Below, one piece after another: positions 1 to 6,714 of a stretch of DNA of 7,411 nucleotides. Made by a program: the position numbers and the translations under genes. Source of the stretch: an uncultured Porphyromonadaceae bacterium. GTDB taxonomy: Bacteria > Bacteroidota > Bacteroidia > Bacteroidales > Muribaculaceae. The notes below the pieces were generated by a model. It did no database searches. It saw only the letters and a list, made by a program, of their open reading frames with translations, and was not told where the DNA came from. The stretch covers positions 1 to 7,411 of the forward strand of contig CAMWQF010000135.1 in NCBI GenBank assembly GCA_947176285.1. Reading direction: 5' to 3'. How positions within the stretch are numbered: the first letter of the stretch is position 1; each line of letters begins with the position of its first letter.

Positions 1-354
1 TATCTAGACTCCTTAAGCGAAGAAGATCGGAAGATGTTTGAGAAAGGTGACCTCGTAATAGAATACACACTCACGCCAAAATCTCCTAACTCCAACGCTT
101 CCAGATCAAATGTCATAGAAGCGTTTAATGGCTCTGAGGTCATTCAACGACTTGAGTCAATGCATGACAAAGAAAAAGGCAAAGTTTACCTTGAAAGCCT
201 GAATTTAAAAAAGGCTCAATATGAAAAGATCTTGAAAGAACTCGATTCGCCCTTTGATAAAAAGGACAATATAGCAAGATTGATTTCCAAAATTATTGAG
301 GCAACAATTGGTTTCCGGTTACGGTCTCAGGCAATACAAGGAACCTCAGACTAA
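1..354 (+). CDS. C-terminal part of an unrecognised protein (5' partial)
   Basis: The frame is open to the left edge: eleven codons precede the first internal ATG at 34 and read straight into it, so that ATG is probably not the true start and the gene is cut by the window. About 117 residues are visible, ending in TAA at 352-354. The product is charged, hydrophilic and mostly helical, with no signal peptide or membrane segment. The last ~55 residues (LESLNLKKAQYEKILKELD, then a KK-rich turn, then a helix reading SKIIEATIGFRLRSQAI) have the helix-extended turn-helix rhythm of SAP/Rho-N-like modules that sit at the C-terminus of some DNA-associated proteins. This is a weak resemblance only. The function is unknown because the defining N-terminal part is missing. 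The gene converges with the downstream minus-strand gene across a shared hairpin. Confidence 0.8.
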   Translation, partial: YLDSLSEEDRKMFEKGDLVIEYTLTPKSPNSNASRSNVIEAFNGSEVIQRLESMHDKEKGKVYLESLNLKKAQYEKILKELDSPFDKKDNIARLISKIIEATIGFRLRSQAIQGTSD

Positions 355-361
355 TAATAAT

Positions 362-399
362 TAATAATGCGGACTACTATCAAGTAGTCCGCATTATTA
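362..399. terminator. Bidirectional hairpin terminator between convergent genes
   Basis: A perfect 17-bp inverted repeat (362-378 pairs with 383-399) closes a 4-nt loop, ATCA. The stem has a GC-richer core (GCGGACTACT) and A/T-only ends, so either strand presents U-rich flanks. It lies 7 nt after the stop of the partial gene and 51 nt beyond the stop of the convergent channel gene, so it most likely stops transcription from both sides. Confidence 0.85.
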
Positions 400-450
400 C
401 ACAATATACTTATAGTCATATCTAAAGAAGTATGGTAAAAAGACTGATGC

Positions 451-1887
451 TTAATAGTTATTCCTCATGCGATTGGCTATAATGAAGCCAGCATATCCGA
501 TCAACAGAATACCACAAACAGTTTCAAGACAAAATGCTATCTGTTCTCCACCAGCCAAATCACAGTTGTCACCTATGCCAACAGAATAACATAGACTTTT
601 AACTATGGCATCAAACCAAGAGCTATTGCAATTTCGTAAATAACATGCAAATCCTCCAACAATTAACAGAAACAGGACAAACACTTTTTTCAACTGGTAT
701 CCAAAACCCAACGTCCAAGCAATAACATACCCCAACAATTCACGAATATGTCTTAAGATACAACATAAATCTTTCTTTTGATCACTTAGTAATGAAAACC
801 AATAATGCAAAAACTTATTATATCTTGCAATGCGATATGCTTTATTTGAATCTTTGAAAAATCCCTTACTTGCATATATTCCACTTAACTGGGCATAAAC
901 CTTACTTGCTTCTAATCTAATTAGGCTTTTAGATTGTAATCCACTACTGTCAATCTCATATTCTTTTTTTTCGATTATAGCCCCACACTGATTTCGCCTA
1001 TACCATTTACATTCAATATCTGAGTCAACAATTTTAAATTCGCTATTATAGAAAATATCAATATAATACGAATAATTTTCTTGTATTAATTTATGAATTG
1101 ATTCAAATCTAACACATTCATGCTCAAAAACAGTATTTGTTAGGCTACATTCTTTGAGAATACAACCGTCAAAACTGGTTGAGCCTTTAAAAGCAGCCAT
1201 ATAGAAATCTCCATAGTTGACTTCAATCTCACCAAGAGAACAGTCGGTAAGTTGCGTATATCGAAAATCGGCGATCGTAATTGTAGCTTTTCTGAATCTA
1301 CATTGTATAAATTCACATAAGAAAAAGTCTGCTAAACGAATAAGCGTTTTATTTGTAACAACTATATGTGAATCTATAGCAGCTGTTACGGAATCAAAAT
1401 TACAACGCACAAACTTACAATTGGCAAAACATACATTTGAAATTGAAGCTCCTCTAAAATCTACATCTATAATTGGTTTAGCAGATGGACCTTTTCGACA
1501 TATATGATACATGCAACAGCTTCTATTCTTAAAAACACATGATAACATTGTCATAATGCAACAGAAAAATCCACAAACAATATGCTGGAGACCTTCTTTT
1601 GCATAATTATAGATTCGCTTGATACCAGATGTAATAATGCAATCACAGATGCTATAGTCTATCTCTACCTTGTCTATATCACACCGGTTGAAAACAACAT
1701 TGCTAATGGTAAGGTTTCTAAAATCGAGCCCCGTCAAATCTACCTTAGATATGTCCATATTACAAAGGGGCAAATTCTTCTTTCGACAATCTGCGATCTC
1801 GCATATCAGTTCTGACCTTTTCTTCAGAACCTTAAAGTGATCAATAGTAGTGTCTACAAATGATACTTGCAAATCCTTTTTCTTCAT
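451..1887 (-). CDS. Pentapeptide-repeat protein with C-terminal two-TM pore (ion-channel-like) domain
   Basis: The protein has 478 residues and starts at ATG 1887 (MKKKD). Pentapeptide-type A(D/N)LXX-like repeats lie at about residues 45-76, 141-169 and 187-254 (for example DISKVDLTGLDFRNLTISNV). They are split by a hydrophobic, cysteine-rich stretch at about 100-130. Residues ~322-365 have a helical E-x-x-Y...A-Y-R-x-A-R-Y pattern like the linker seen in other pentapeptide-ion-channel fusions. The C-terminus has helix 401-416, a re-entrant segment WFDAIVKSLCYSVGIGD (424-440) and helix 449-473, the order of a 2TM/P potassium-channel domain. The filter-like motif is SVGIGD rather than TVGYGD. 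It is likely an inner-membrane pore whose cytosolic repeat domain senses or binds a partner; the ligand and the ion are unknown. It is transcribed alone, divergently from the 2191 gene pair. The domain assignment is solid; channel activity is inferred. Confidence 0.85.
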   Translation of the reverse strand: MKKKDLQVSFVDTTIDHFKVLKKRSELICEIADCRKKNLPLCNMDISKVDLTGLDFRNLTISNVVFNRCDIDKVEIDYSICDCIITSGIKRIYNYAKEGLQHIVCGFFCCIMTMLSCVFKNRSCCMYHICRKGPSAKPIIDVDFRGASISNVCFANCKFVRCNFDSVTAAIDSHIVVTNKTLIRLADFFLCEFIQCRFRKATITIADFRYTQLTDCSLGEIEVNYGDFYMAAFKGSTSFDGCILKECSLTNTVFEHECVRFESIHKLIQENYSYYIDIFYNSEFKIVDSDIECKWYRRNQCGAIIEKKEYEIDSSGLQSKSLIRLEASKVYAQLSGIYASKGFFKDSNKAYRIARYNKFLHYWFSLLSDQKKDLCCILRHIRELLGYVIAWTLGFGYQLKKVFVLFLLIVGGFACYLRNCNSSWFDAIVKSLCYSVGIGDNCDLAGGEQIAFCLETVCGILLIGYAGFIIANRMRNNY

Positions 1888-1965
1888 AATTTGAACATTT
1901 ATGTGGCGTTAACAAAATGTAATGTCCAGATTACAAATAACCTATAACCCAGAATAAAACATTGT

Positions 1966-2039
1966 GCAAATATAATCAAAAATACGTTACAACCATTATC
2001 TTTAACGACCTTGTTGCAGTGAATTAACAATTTTTAACT
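1966..2039 (-). promoter_or_regulatory. Promoter-like block upstream of the channel gene
   Basis: On the minus strand this carries TATATTTG (plus-strand 1967-1974), a match to the Bacteroidetes -7 box TAnnTTTG, followed by C. It sits ~80 nt before the start codon of the pentapeptide gene. A TTGTAA lies 15-17 nt further upstream, and a double GTTAA element (two copies 10 bases apart, 2024-2039) lies further back. The same block occurs at 7220-7293 with the same spacing, which is the main reason to believe it is functional. Confidence 0.55.
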
Positions 2040-2156
2040 ACTCTTGTACTGTGAGATATATGCCCTTAAACCCGGAAACATTCAATTATAAAGGGAATTT
2101 GCCAAATCAATGGCTCGAAAGTTAGAAAATTCTTATGAGATAAGAGAAAAATTTTG

Positions 2157-2164
2157 TATCTTTG
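2157..2164 (+). promoter_or_regulatory. Bacteroidetes-type -7 box (TATCTTTG) for the membrane protein/peptidase operon
   Basis: TATCTTTG is an exact TAnnTTTG match, 26 nt before the ATG at 2191, leaving a short leader. I see no good TTTG -33 box at the expected distance, which is common because that box is weakly conserved. There is no recognisable ribosome binding site before the start, only an A-rich stretch, as is usual in this phylum. Confidence 0.65.
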
Positions 2165-2190
2165 CATTTGCTTATAACGCAATTTGAAAA

Positions 2191-2628
2191 ATGACACCTG
2201 AAGCAATACATACGAAAGTCGTTCCATCATTGCAAGCCGCCTTGTGGACGATTGCCCTATTCATCGGAACAGTGAGCTTCCAAAGTATTGGAGATCCTGT
2301 TCTTGTGAAGCTAATGAGCGTGTTCATAATCTTTCTGGTATTCGTCTGGGAGTCAGCTATAATGTTCCTTGATATTAAGAACGCCAATCCCGATAAGAAT
2401 TTCGACGGGGAGGTACTGGGAATTAATTCAAGACTTTTCTTCATTATTCCGATTCCCTTTATCGTAGGCATCCTTTATTACGCGTATCCAGAGCTGAACA
2501 TATTGTTCTACCTGCTTCTCCCTATAATGGGATGGATAAAGTGGGAATGTTCATCATTCGCCAACAATATATATCTTCATTTTGTTGATATAAAACCAAC
2601 CTTTATTCCAAATAAAATAAATGATTGA
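2191..2628 (+). CDS. Small four-helix integral membrane protein, unknown family
   Basis: The protein has 145 residues and no recognised family. Four hydrophobic segments are visible at about residues 11-31, 37-61, 81-99 and 101-117, paired around a polar loop (62-80, reading DIKNANPDKNFDGEV) and followed by a ~28-residue polar tail. No catalytic motif is apparent. The ATG at 2191 is the only plausible start and is placed 26 nt after a -7 box. Its last codons overlap the first codons of the downstream S24-like peptidase gene by 8 nt, so the two are almost certainly co-transcribed and probably translationally coupled, implying a shared complex or pathway in the inner membrane. It could be a membrane effector or pore, a substrate of the peptidase, or a scaffold; the sequence does not decide between these. 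Confidence 0.8.
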   Translation: MTPEAIHTKVVPSLQAALWTIALFIGTVSFQSIGDPVLVKLMSVFIIFLVFVWESAIMFLDIKNANPDKNFDGEVLGINSRLFFIIPIPFIVGILYYAYPELNILFYLLLPIMGWIKWECSSFANNIYLHFVDIKPTFIPNKIND

Positions 2629-3418
2629 TATGATTACATCTATAACTTCTGGAGTTTCATCATTTCTGAATGGCTCTGTATTCCCGGCGCTTTTGGCCGC
2701 CGGGGGCATCATTTATTTTGGATGGACTTACTACAGGGCAAACAAGACAGCCAATCGTAATCGAAAGGAAGTGCAGCAGGATATAATAAATCATGCTACC
2801 ATAGTCCTTCCGAAAAAGGATTACTATGTCGCATGTGCAGGCAGTAAAGAATCTGAAGCTTGCACAAAAGTCTCAGCTATAGATATTCAGCAATGCAATT
2901 TCTGTGATTCCAACGGAAAGCCATTGAACCTGTCCTTGTATAACTGCTATGTTGTACATGGCGATTCAATGAAGTATGCCGGTGTCAACGATAATGACTT
3001 TATACTTGTCCCAAAAGATTTTAATCTTGATTCTTTAAAATCATTCCCAGAGATATTGGTAATAAGGTATCGTGAGCAAAACGAGAACAAACCATTATTC
3101 AAAGTGCGTAGGGCATGGTATAGAGGTTCAATCGAAGATGATCTTGTGAAAGCAGCACAAAGTATAATGGAGATTCCAAAGTTTAACAGACTCACCCGAC
3201 AAGAAGGATACAAAGGTCCTGAATGGATGATTAAAGACTTGTTGGGAAAGCGACTTGTAGACTATAAACATACTTATTTCAAAGAAGGTGAATGCCCGGA
3301 ACAATACAAACAGATTGTGATTTCTACCACATTTGATACGATAAAAAAAGAGATTCACTTTTCCATCCACCCTATTTCACTGATTGTCGGAAATGTCAAA
3401 GAATCATATACTATATAG
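2621..3418 (+). CDS. Membrane-anchored S24/LexA-like (Ser-Lys) peptidase domain protein
   Basis: The protein has 265 residues. A single transmembrane helix lies at about residues 19-37, followed directly by a basic stretch (R39, K42, R46, R48, K49), so the positive-inside rule puts the rest in the cytoplasm. Residues 108-131 read CYVVHGDSMKYAGVNDNDFI, the signature of the S24/S26 peptidase fold with nucleophile S116. About 45 residues on, PLFKVRRAWY places a candidate general-base K161 where LexA/UmuD have theirs. There is no N-terminal helix-turn-helix, so it is not a classical phage or SOS repressor, and the predicted orientation argues against a periplasmic signal peptidase. The C-terminal ~85 residues match no domain I know. 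An in-frame ATG at 2630 is an alternative start. It overlaps the upstream membrane gene by 8 nt. The peptidase fold is well supported; activity and substrate are inferred. Confidence 0.8.
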   Translation: MIDMITSITSGVSSFLNGSVFPALLAAGGIIYFGWTYYRANKTANRNRKEVQQDIINHATIVLPKKDYYVACAGSKESEACTKVSAIDIQQCNFCDSNGKPLNLSLYNCYVVHGDSMKYAGVNDNDFILVPKDFNLDSLKSFPEILVIRYREQNENKPLFKVRRAWYRGSIEDDLVKAAQSIMEIPKFNRLTRQEGYKGPEWMIKDLLGKRLVDYKHTYFKEGECPEQYKQIVISTTFDTIKKEIHFSIHPISLIVGNVKESYTI

Positions 3419-3497
3419 ATGAATGCCTTAATGCATGAAGATGACATTCTATATATGACCAACATTTAATTTATTAGAATATTTTTTATCTAATCAG

Positions 3498-3527
3498 TTT
3501 ATTGCAGTTTTATAAAACTGCAATAAA
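3498..3527. terminator. Perfect palindromic hairpin after the membrane/peptidase operon
   Basis: Two perfectly complementary 15-nt arms (3498-3512 and 3513-3527; core TTGCAG/CTGCAA) form a hairpin with a tight TA-rich loop. It lies 80 nt after the stop codon of the S24-like gene and before the FRG gene, so it probably ends the two-gene transcript and separates it from the FRG gene. T-rich sequence lies just upstream rather than downstream. Confidence 0.6.
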
Positions 3528-3648
3528 AGATGTAACTTGTGGACAGTCATATCAGGGGTGAAATGATAATTACAAAATATACCTTATTTCAGGCAAGAAA
3601 ATAAATGAGAATATACTGATGGGAACAGATTAAATACTTACATTAAAT

Positions 3649-5130
3649 ATGAATAAAATTTTTACATGGGTATCATTATATAACGAACTGTCTGACTGGC
3701 TCCTTCTTCAAAAAGACCACCAGCAGAAACTTATAACAATATTAAAAGATATTGGCATAACGGGATTTCGCGACGGTCACGAAACAGGTGAGTATATTGA
3801 GTTAGGGGAAATAGATCCTTTCACTTTCATTTCGTATCTAAATAAGTTCCATTCTGATGAACGAAGAATCGAAATCCTACATAATTTAAGGCAGAAGCTG
3901 CAGTTTGAATGTACAGAACCGACCGATGTTGCGGGTATTCCAACTATACATCCGATGAAAGTACATTTGTTTCCCCGTAAATCTATACGGAATAAAAAGG
4001 ATATAGATGTGTTATGGACATTGTTCAAGCAAGTAAAAACTGGGAATGTAGATGAAAGACTTTTTCAAACGGCATTGAACATTAAGAGTGTCGGAAAAGG
4101 TAAGCTCAGCATTGTGCTGTTCTACGTTAATCCAGAAAGATATATCCCGTTAGATTCCAACACATCGACTTACCTGAGAAGCAAGAAGCTGGGCTATACC
4201 TATGATAGTTTTGCATCATATAAGAAGCTGTCAGAAGAGATAGTTCGATCTCTAGGAAAATCTCCATGGGAAATTTCATACGAAGCATATACTCATGCCC
4301 CTGAGAACGATGTCTCAAGTATCAGCAGTATCAGAACTCTATTTGAAAGACTTGAAGGCGAATTGGAGGAAGATATGGATTATCATATCTTCTATCGAGG
4401 ACAGTATGATAAAAGTTTTGGATTAGTCCCCTCTATATATAGGGAAAAGTACTTAATCCAAAATGAGAATAGGATCTTTAGAGACATTATCGCCCAATGT
4501 CCGGCTGATTTCAAAGGCTGCACATCTACCTTTGAAAAGTTGGTCAAAATGCAACATTATTCTTTGCCTACACGCCTTTTAGATATCACTACAAATCCTT
4601 TGGTAGCTCTATACTTTGCGTGCGAGAATGACGCAGTTGATGGTAAACTTTTCCGCTTCGAAGTCCGGACCACCGATATAAAATATTTCGATAGTGATGC
4701 GGTAAGTGTCGCGTCCAACATCGCCAAACGTCCACTAGATTTCAGCATTGAAAATTTGAGAGATATGGATAGGAACAGTTTTAACCAAGAAGAGGATATT
4801 CAGTATCTTCTCCATGAAATCAAATTCGAAAAACCACACTTCCAAAATGTGATTGACTCAAGGGATATCGAAAGGGTCTTTTGTGTGAAACCGATGTTTG
4901 ATAATCCGCGCATAATCCGCCAATCTGGAGCATTCTTTCTTTATGGCATTAACGGCAATAAGAGCAAACCGGCATCGTTGAACTTCGGATATAAGATGTA
5001 TATCATCAATAAAGCTCATAAGCAAAGGATCAGAAAGCAACTTGAAGCTCTCGGCATAGACAAATCAACGTTGTTTCCGGAAGTGGAACACGTGGCTGAA
5101 CATATAAAAGAAAAGTATCATATATCCTGA
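3649..5130 (+). CDS. FRG-domain protein with N-terminal McrB-like accessory region
   Basis: The protein has 493 residues and is soluble. The FRG domain spans roughly residues 240-435. Its (F/Y)RG motif is FYRGQ (Y249-R250-G251), followed by LVPSIYR, the hallmark MQHYSLPTRLLD (301-312), then NPLVALYFA and a C-terminal RIIRQSGAFFLYG block. FRG domains occur in many bacterial proteins of phage-defence or toxin context, but I know of no settled biochemical activity for the family. Residues ~115-210 (DVLWTLFKQV... SVGKGKLSIVLFYVNPERYIPLD) resemble the region before the ATPase in some McrB-like restriction proteins; this is from memory and weaker. No signal peptide or membrane helix is seen. The gene stands alone: 230 bp and a hairpin separate it from the upstream pair, and a hairpin follows it. 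No clear promoter box is visible. The domain call is firm; a toxin or defence role is inferred. Confidence 0.88.
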   Translation: MNKIFTWVSLYNELSDWLLLQKDHQQKLITILKDIGITGFRDGHETGEYIELGEIDPFTFISYLNKFHSDERRIEILHNLRQKLQFECTEPTDVAGIPTIHPMKVHLFPRKSIRNKKDIDVLWTLFKQVKTGNVDERLFQTALNIKSVGKGKLSIVLFYVNPERYIPLDSNTSTYLRSKKLGYTYDSFASYKKLSEEIVRSLGKSPWEISYEAYTHAPENDVSSISSIRTLFERLEGELEEDMDYHIFYRGQYDKSFGLVPSIYREKYLIQNENRIFRDIIAQCPADFKGCTSTFEKLVKMQHYSLPTRLLDITTNPLVALYFACENDAVDGKLFRFEVRTTDIKYFDSDAVSVASNIAKRPLDFSIENLRDMDRNSFNQEEDIQYLLHEIKFEKPHFQNVIDSRDIERVFCVKPMFDNPRIIRQSGAFFLYGINGNKSKPASLNFGYKMYIINKAHKQRIRKQLEALGIDKSTLFPEVEHVAEHIKEKYHIS

Positions 5131-5141
5131 TAATATAAAAA

Positions 5142-5169
5142 AGCCGAAATATCTGTGAATAGTTCGGCT
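5142..5169. terminator. Hairpin terminator after the FRG gene
   Basis: The arms AGCCGAA (5142-5148) and TTCGGCT (5163-5169) pair perfectly across a 14-nt loop, preceded by an A-run and followed by AATTGTATTTT. It lies 11 nt after the FRG stop codon and also 11 nt beyond the last recognisable frame of the opposing RHS remnant, so it can serve both strands. Confidence 0.7.
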
Positions 5170-5179
5170 AATTGTATTT

Positions 5180-5669
5180 TCAGATTAAGATTGATATAAT
5201 GCTTACATTGTCTCTATGTCCGTCGGTCATCATAAGGCTGATGTTAACATAGACAAGATTTCCATTCTCATATAAGAATAACGTGCCCGTTTTCAATATT
5301 GTTGTCACCGGAAGTCTCTTCAGTTCTATAATCAATATCCTTTACACTTTCGAGCTGGATTTTCTTCCCTACATCCAAACCGTGGTTGTAAATGAGGTCG
5401 TAACCGACATTGAGAATACCGTTAAACTGAACGTTGTTCTGAGTGAGATGCTGACACTTGGACTTGATGCGGTGCATATTGCCGTAGCCCATTGTTAGGG
5501 TGTCGGAGTTTGAATTGGTGTCAGCTCCTGTGTATGACCCCGTCGCAGTGGCGAGACTATAGAGAGCGTCATAAGTATAGGTGTGCGACATCTGGCCGCT
5601 GGCATTGCCGTTAGCTGGAAACGACGCATTGTTAGATACTGAAGGACAATTGCTACTTGATAAAGTCAA
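5180..5669 (-). pseudogene. RHS-repeat core remnant, truncated at both ends and frameshifted
   Basis: On the minus strand the translation has the RHS/YD-repeat style typical of Bacteroidales: SHTYTYDALYSLATATGSY, then TLTMGYGNMHRIKSK, NVGYDLIYNHG and DYRTEE. The first frame stops at 5268. In another frame the match resumes as LYENGNLVYVNISLMMTDG and continues to a stop at 5180-5182, so one indel lies near 5270-5290. Full RHS proteins run to well over a thousand residues; here only ~150 residues of the core survive, without the N-terminal region or the hypervariable C-terminal toxin. The open frame begins with a TTG inside the 3' end of the TOPRIM gene, and the RHS-like sequence itself starts around 5640, so this is not an expressed gene with its own start. 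It is visibly richer in G and C than the genes on either side. It is a non-functional scar of an RHS locus. Confidence 0.8.
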
Positions 5670-6114
5670 TAATGGATTGTATAACAGGAATTTTCATAAT
5701 GCTGTCGATATTCTCCTTAATCCTTTTTTGTACTTTTTCATTGTATTCCAATCTATGTTGGCGTTTTAGCTTTGATAGTTCAGTAATTGGTCGAATCTCA
5801 ACATCTATATTAGGAGTAAATACAAAAAAATTAAAATTTTTAGGACGTGAAACGTAGCTAAGATGATCCTTAACAAAATCTATTCTTTCCTGTATTCTTC
5901 TGGGATCAGATGTGTCTGCATCAAATACTAAAAGCACCTTAGAGTCGAGTGAAACCAAATCCAATATAGGCCTGACACTTGTGATGGCATTGTAATAACC
6001 TCCAGCTTCAAAAAAATGGAACTTATATCTTTCTTCAGATAATGTCAATTTTAAAATTTCATTTAAAATAACCACATCGGACGCACCTTCAACTATTATA
6101 AAATTCTCTTTCAT
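5653..6114 (-). CDS. Small stand-alone TOPRIM-domain protein
   Basis: The protein has 153 residues. The N-terminal ~100 residues form a compact TOPRIM domain: FIIVEGASD (E9, D13) after strand 1, a glycine turn EAGGYYNAI (36-44), and LLVFDADTSD (D65, D67, D70) as the metal-binding DxD. It lacks the OLD-type ATPase or the primase and topoisomerase partner domains that usually carry TOPRIM. The C-terminal ~50 residues are helical and charged. TOPRIM domains bind Mg2+ and cleave or join nucleic acid phosphodiesters, so a metal-dependent nuclease acting with its neighbour is likely. The ATG overlaps the stop codon of the upstream nuclease gene by 4 nt (ATGA, 6111-6114), indicating translational coupling. 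Its stop (TAG, 5653-5655) lies just before RHS debris begins. It resembles small DUF3226/OLD-type TOPRIM proteins in outline; no specific family is assigned. Confidence 0.85.
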   Translation of the reverse strand: MKENFIIVEGASDVVILNEILKLTLSEERYKFHFFEAGGYYNAITSVRPILDLVSLDSKVLLVFDADTSDPRRIQERIDFVKDHLSYVSRPKNFNFFVFTPNIDVEIRPITELSKLKRQHRLEYNEKVQKRIKENIDSIMKIPVIQSIIDFIK

Positions 6115-6695
6115 TGTTTCTTTTCCAATAATAGGGTTTCAAAGTATGCTTTAACATTATAACAGAAGTCAAATTCTTCTGCAGCGGCTTTAAGTTTTAT
6201 CTTCAGACCTTCGATCAATTTTTTATTCTTGATGCAGTATTCAAATTCATTCCCGCTCCATAAAAGGATAGTTTGTGGAGCACCAAAGCGGGCAAGAGTC
6301 ATTGCGGGTTCTGTGTAACCTTCCCTTACAAATATACATCCAATCACATTTGCCGGACGTCTGAGCAATTGATTACGCATCTTAGCAAAAGGTTCAATAT
6401 TAACATTTTTCGTATAATCCTTACATTCGATTAGAATATGAAGATCATTAATATGAATGGCTCCATCTATTTGTTCTACTACATCACCATCAATCTTAAT
6501 AGAATAAGGCCAGCGAATATCTGCTTCTTCTAACTCAAATGCTCTAAGGATTAAATATTCAAGAAGTTTTCCATTATTCCAAAAATCTTTATCTTCTTTG
6601 GACAAACAACCGTCCTTATGATGTTGCCAAAGCTCAGATAGCTCATCCGAGGACTTGTATCTTCCAATTCTGTCTCTATTTTCACGTTCAGCCAT
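6111..6695 (-). CDS. PD-(D/E)XK (restriction endonuclease-like) nuclease
   Basis: The protein has 194 residues and starts at ATG 6695 (MAERENR). The core shows helix GKLLEYLILRAFE (42-54, E46), strand IRWPYSIKIDG, then EQIDGAI (D77) and HILIECKDY (E90-C91-K92), a textbook D-X12-ExK arrangement. Next come a helix with FAKMRNQLLRR and strand ANVIGCIFV. The overall order is that of Mrr/type IV-like restriction endonuclease domains, here without a fused specificity, helicase or ATPase domain. It is likely a Mg2+-dependent DNase, but what limits it to foreign or particular DNA is not visible. It is first in a two-gene operon, with its stop codon overlapping the start of the TOPRIM gene. The gene is AT-rich compared with the damaged genes on either side. 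No methyltransferase is nearby, so a conventional restriction-modification pair is unlikely. Confidence 0.85.
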   Translation of the reverse strand: MAERENRDRIGRYKSSDELSELWQHHKDGCLSKEDKDFWNNGKLLEYLILRAFELEEADIRWPYSIKIDGDVVEQIDGAIHINDLHILIECKDYTKNVNIEPFAKMRNQLLRRPANVIGCIFVREGYTEPAMTLARFGAPQTILLWSGNEFEYCIKNKKLIEGLKIKLKAAAEEFDFCYNVKAYFETLLLEKKQ

Positions 6696-6714
6696 TTATT
6701 TAATCTCGGTTTTA

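Larger units (their letters stand above)
1888..2190. other. Divergent intergenic region (303 bp)
   Basis: This AT-rich spacer separates the minus-strand channel gene from the plus-strand membrane-peptidase pair. It holds outward-facing promoter-like sequences for each side, at 1966-2039 (-) and 2157-2164 (+). I see no additional open reading frame, RNA gene or convincing hairpin in it. Confidence 0.6.

Noticed and set aside
24..33. AGATCGGAAG, the first bases of the TruSeq adapter
   Set aside because: The match stops after ten bases and the stretch reads in frame (EEDRK) into the first gene, so it is most likely coincidental coding sequence.
2621..3418. Classical LexA/CI-type repressor or a signal peptidase
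   Set aside because: There is no N-terminal helix-turn-helix, and the basic residues after the single helix point to a cytoplasmic rather than periplasmic catalytic domain.
5283..5498. Plus-strand open frame of 71 codons
   Set aside because: It is the antisense of the RHS remnant, whose minus-strand translation has clear RHS signatures.
5653..6695. Gabija, PARIS or a type II restriction-modification locus
   Set aside because: No OLD/ABC ATPase, UvrD-like helicase or methyltransferase is present; only the nuclease and TOPRIM folds are shared.
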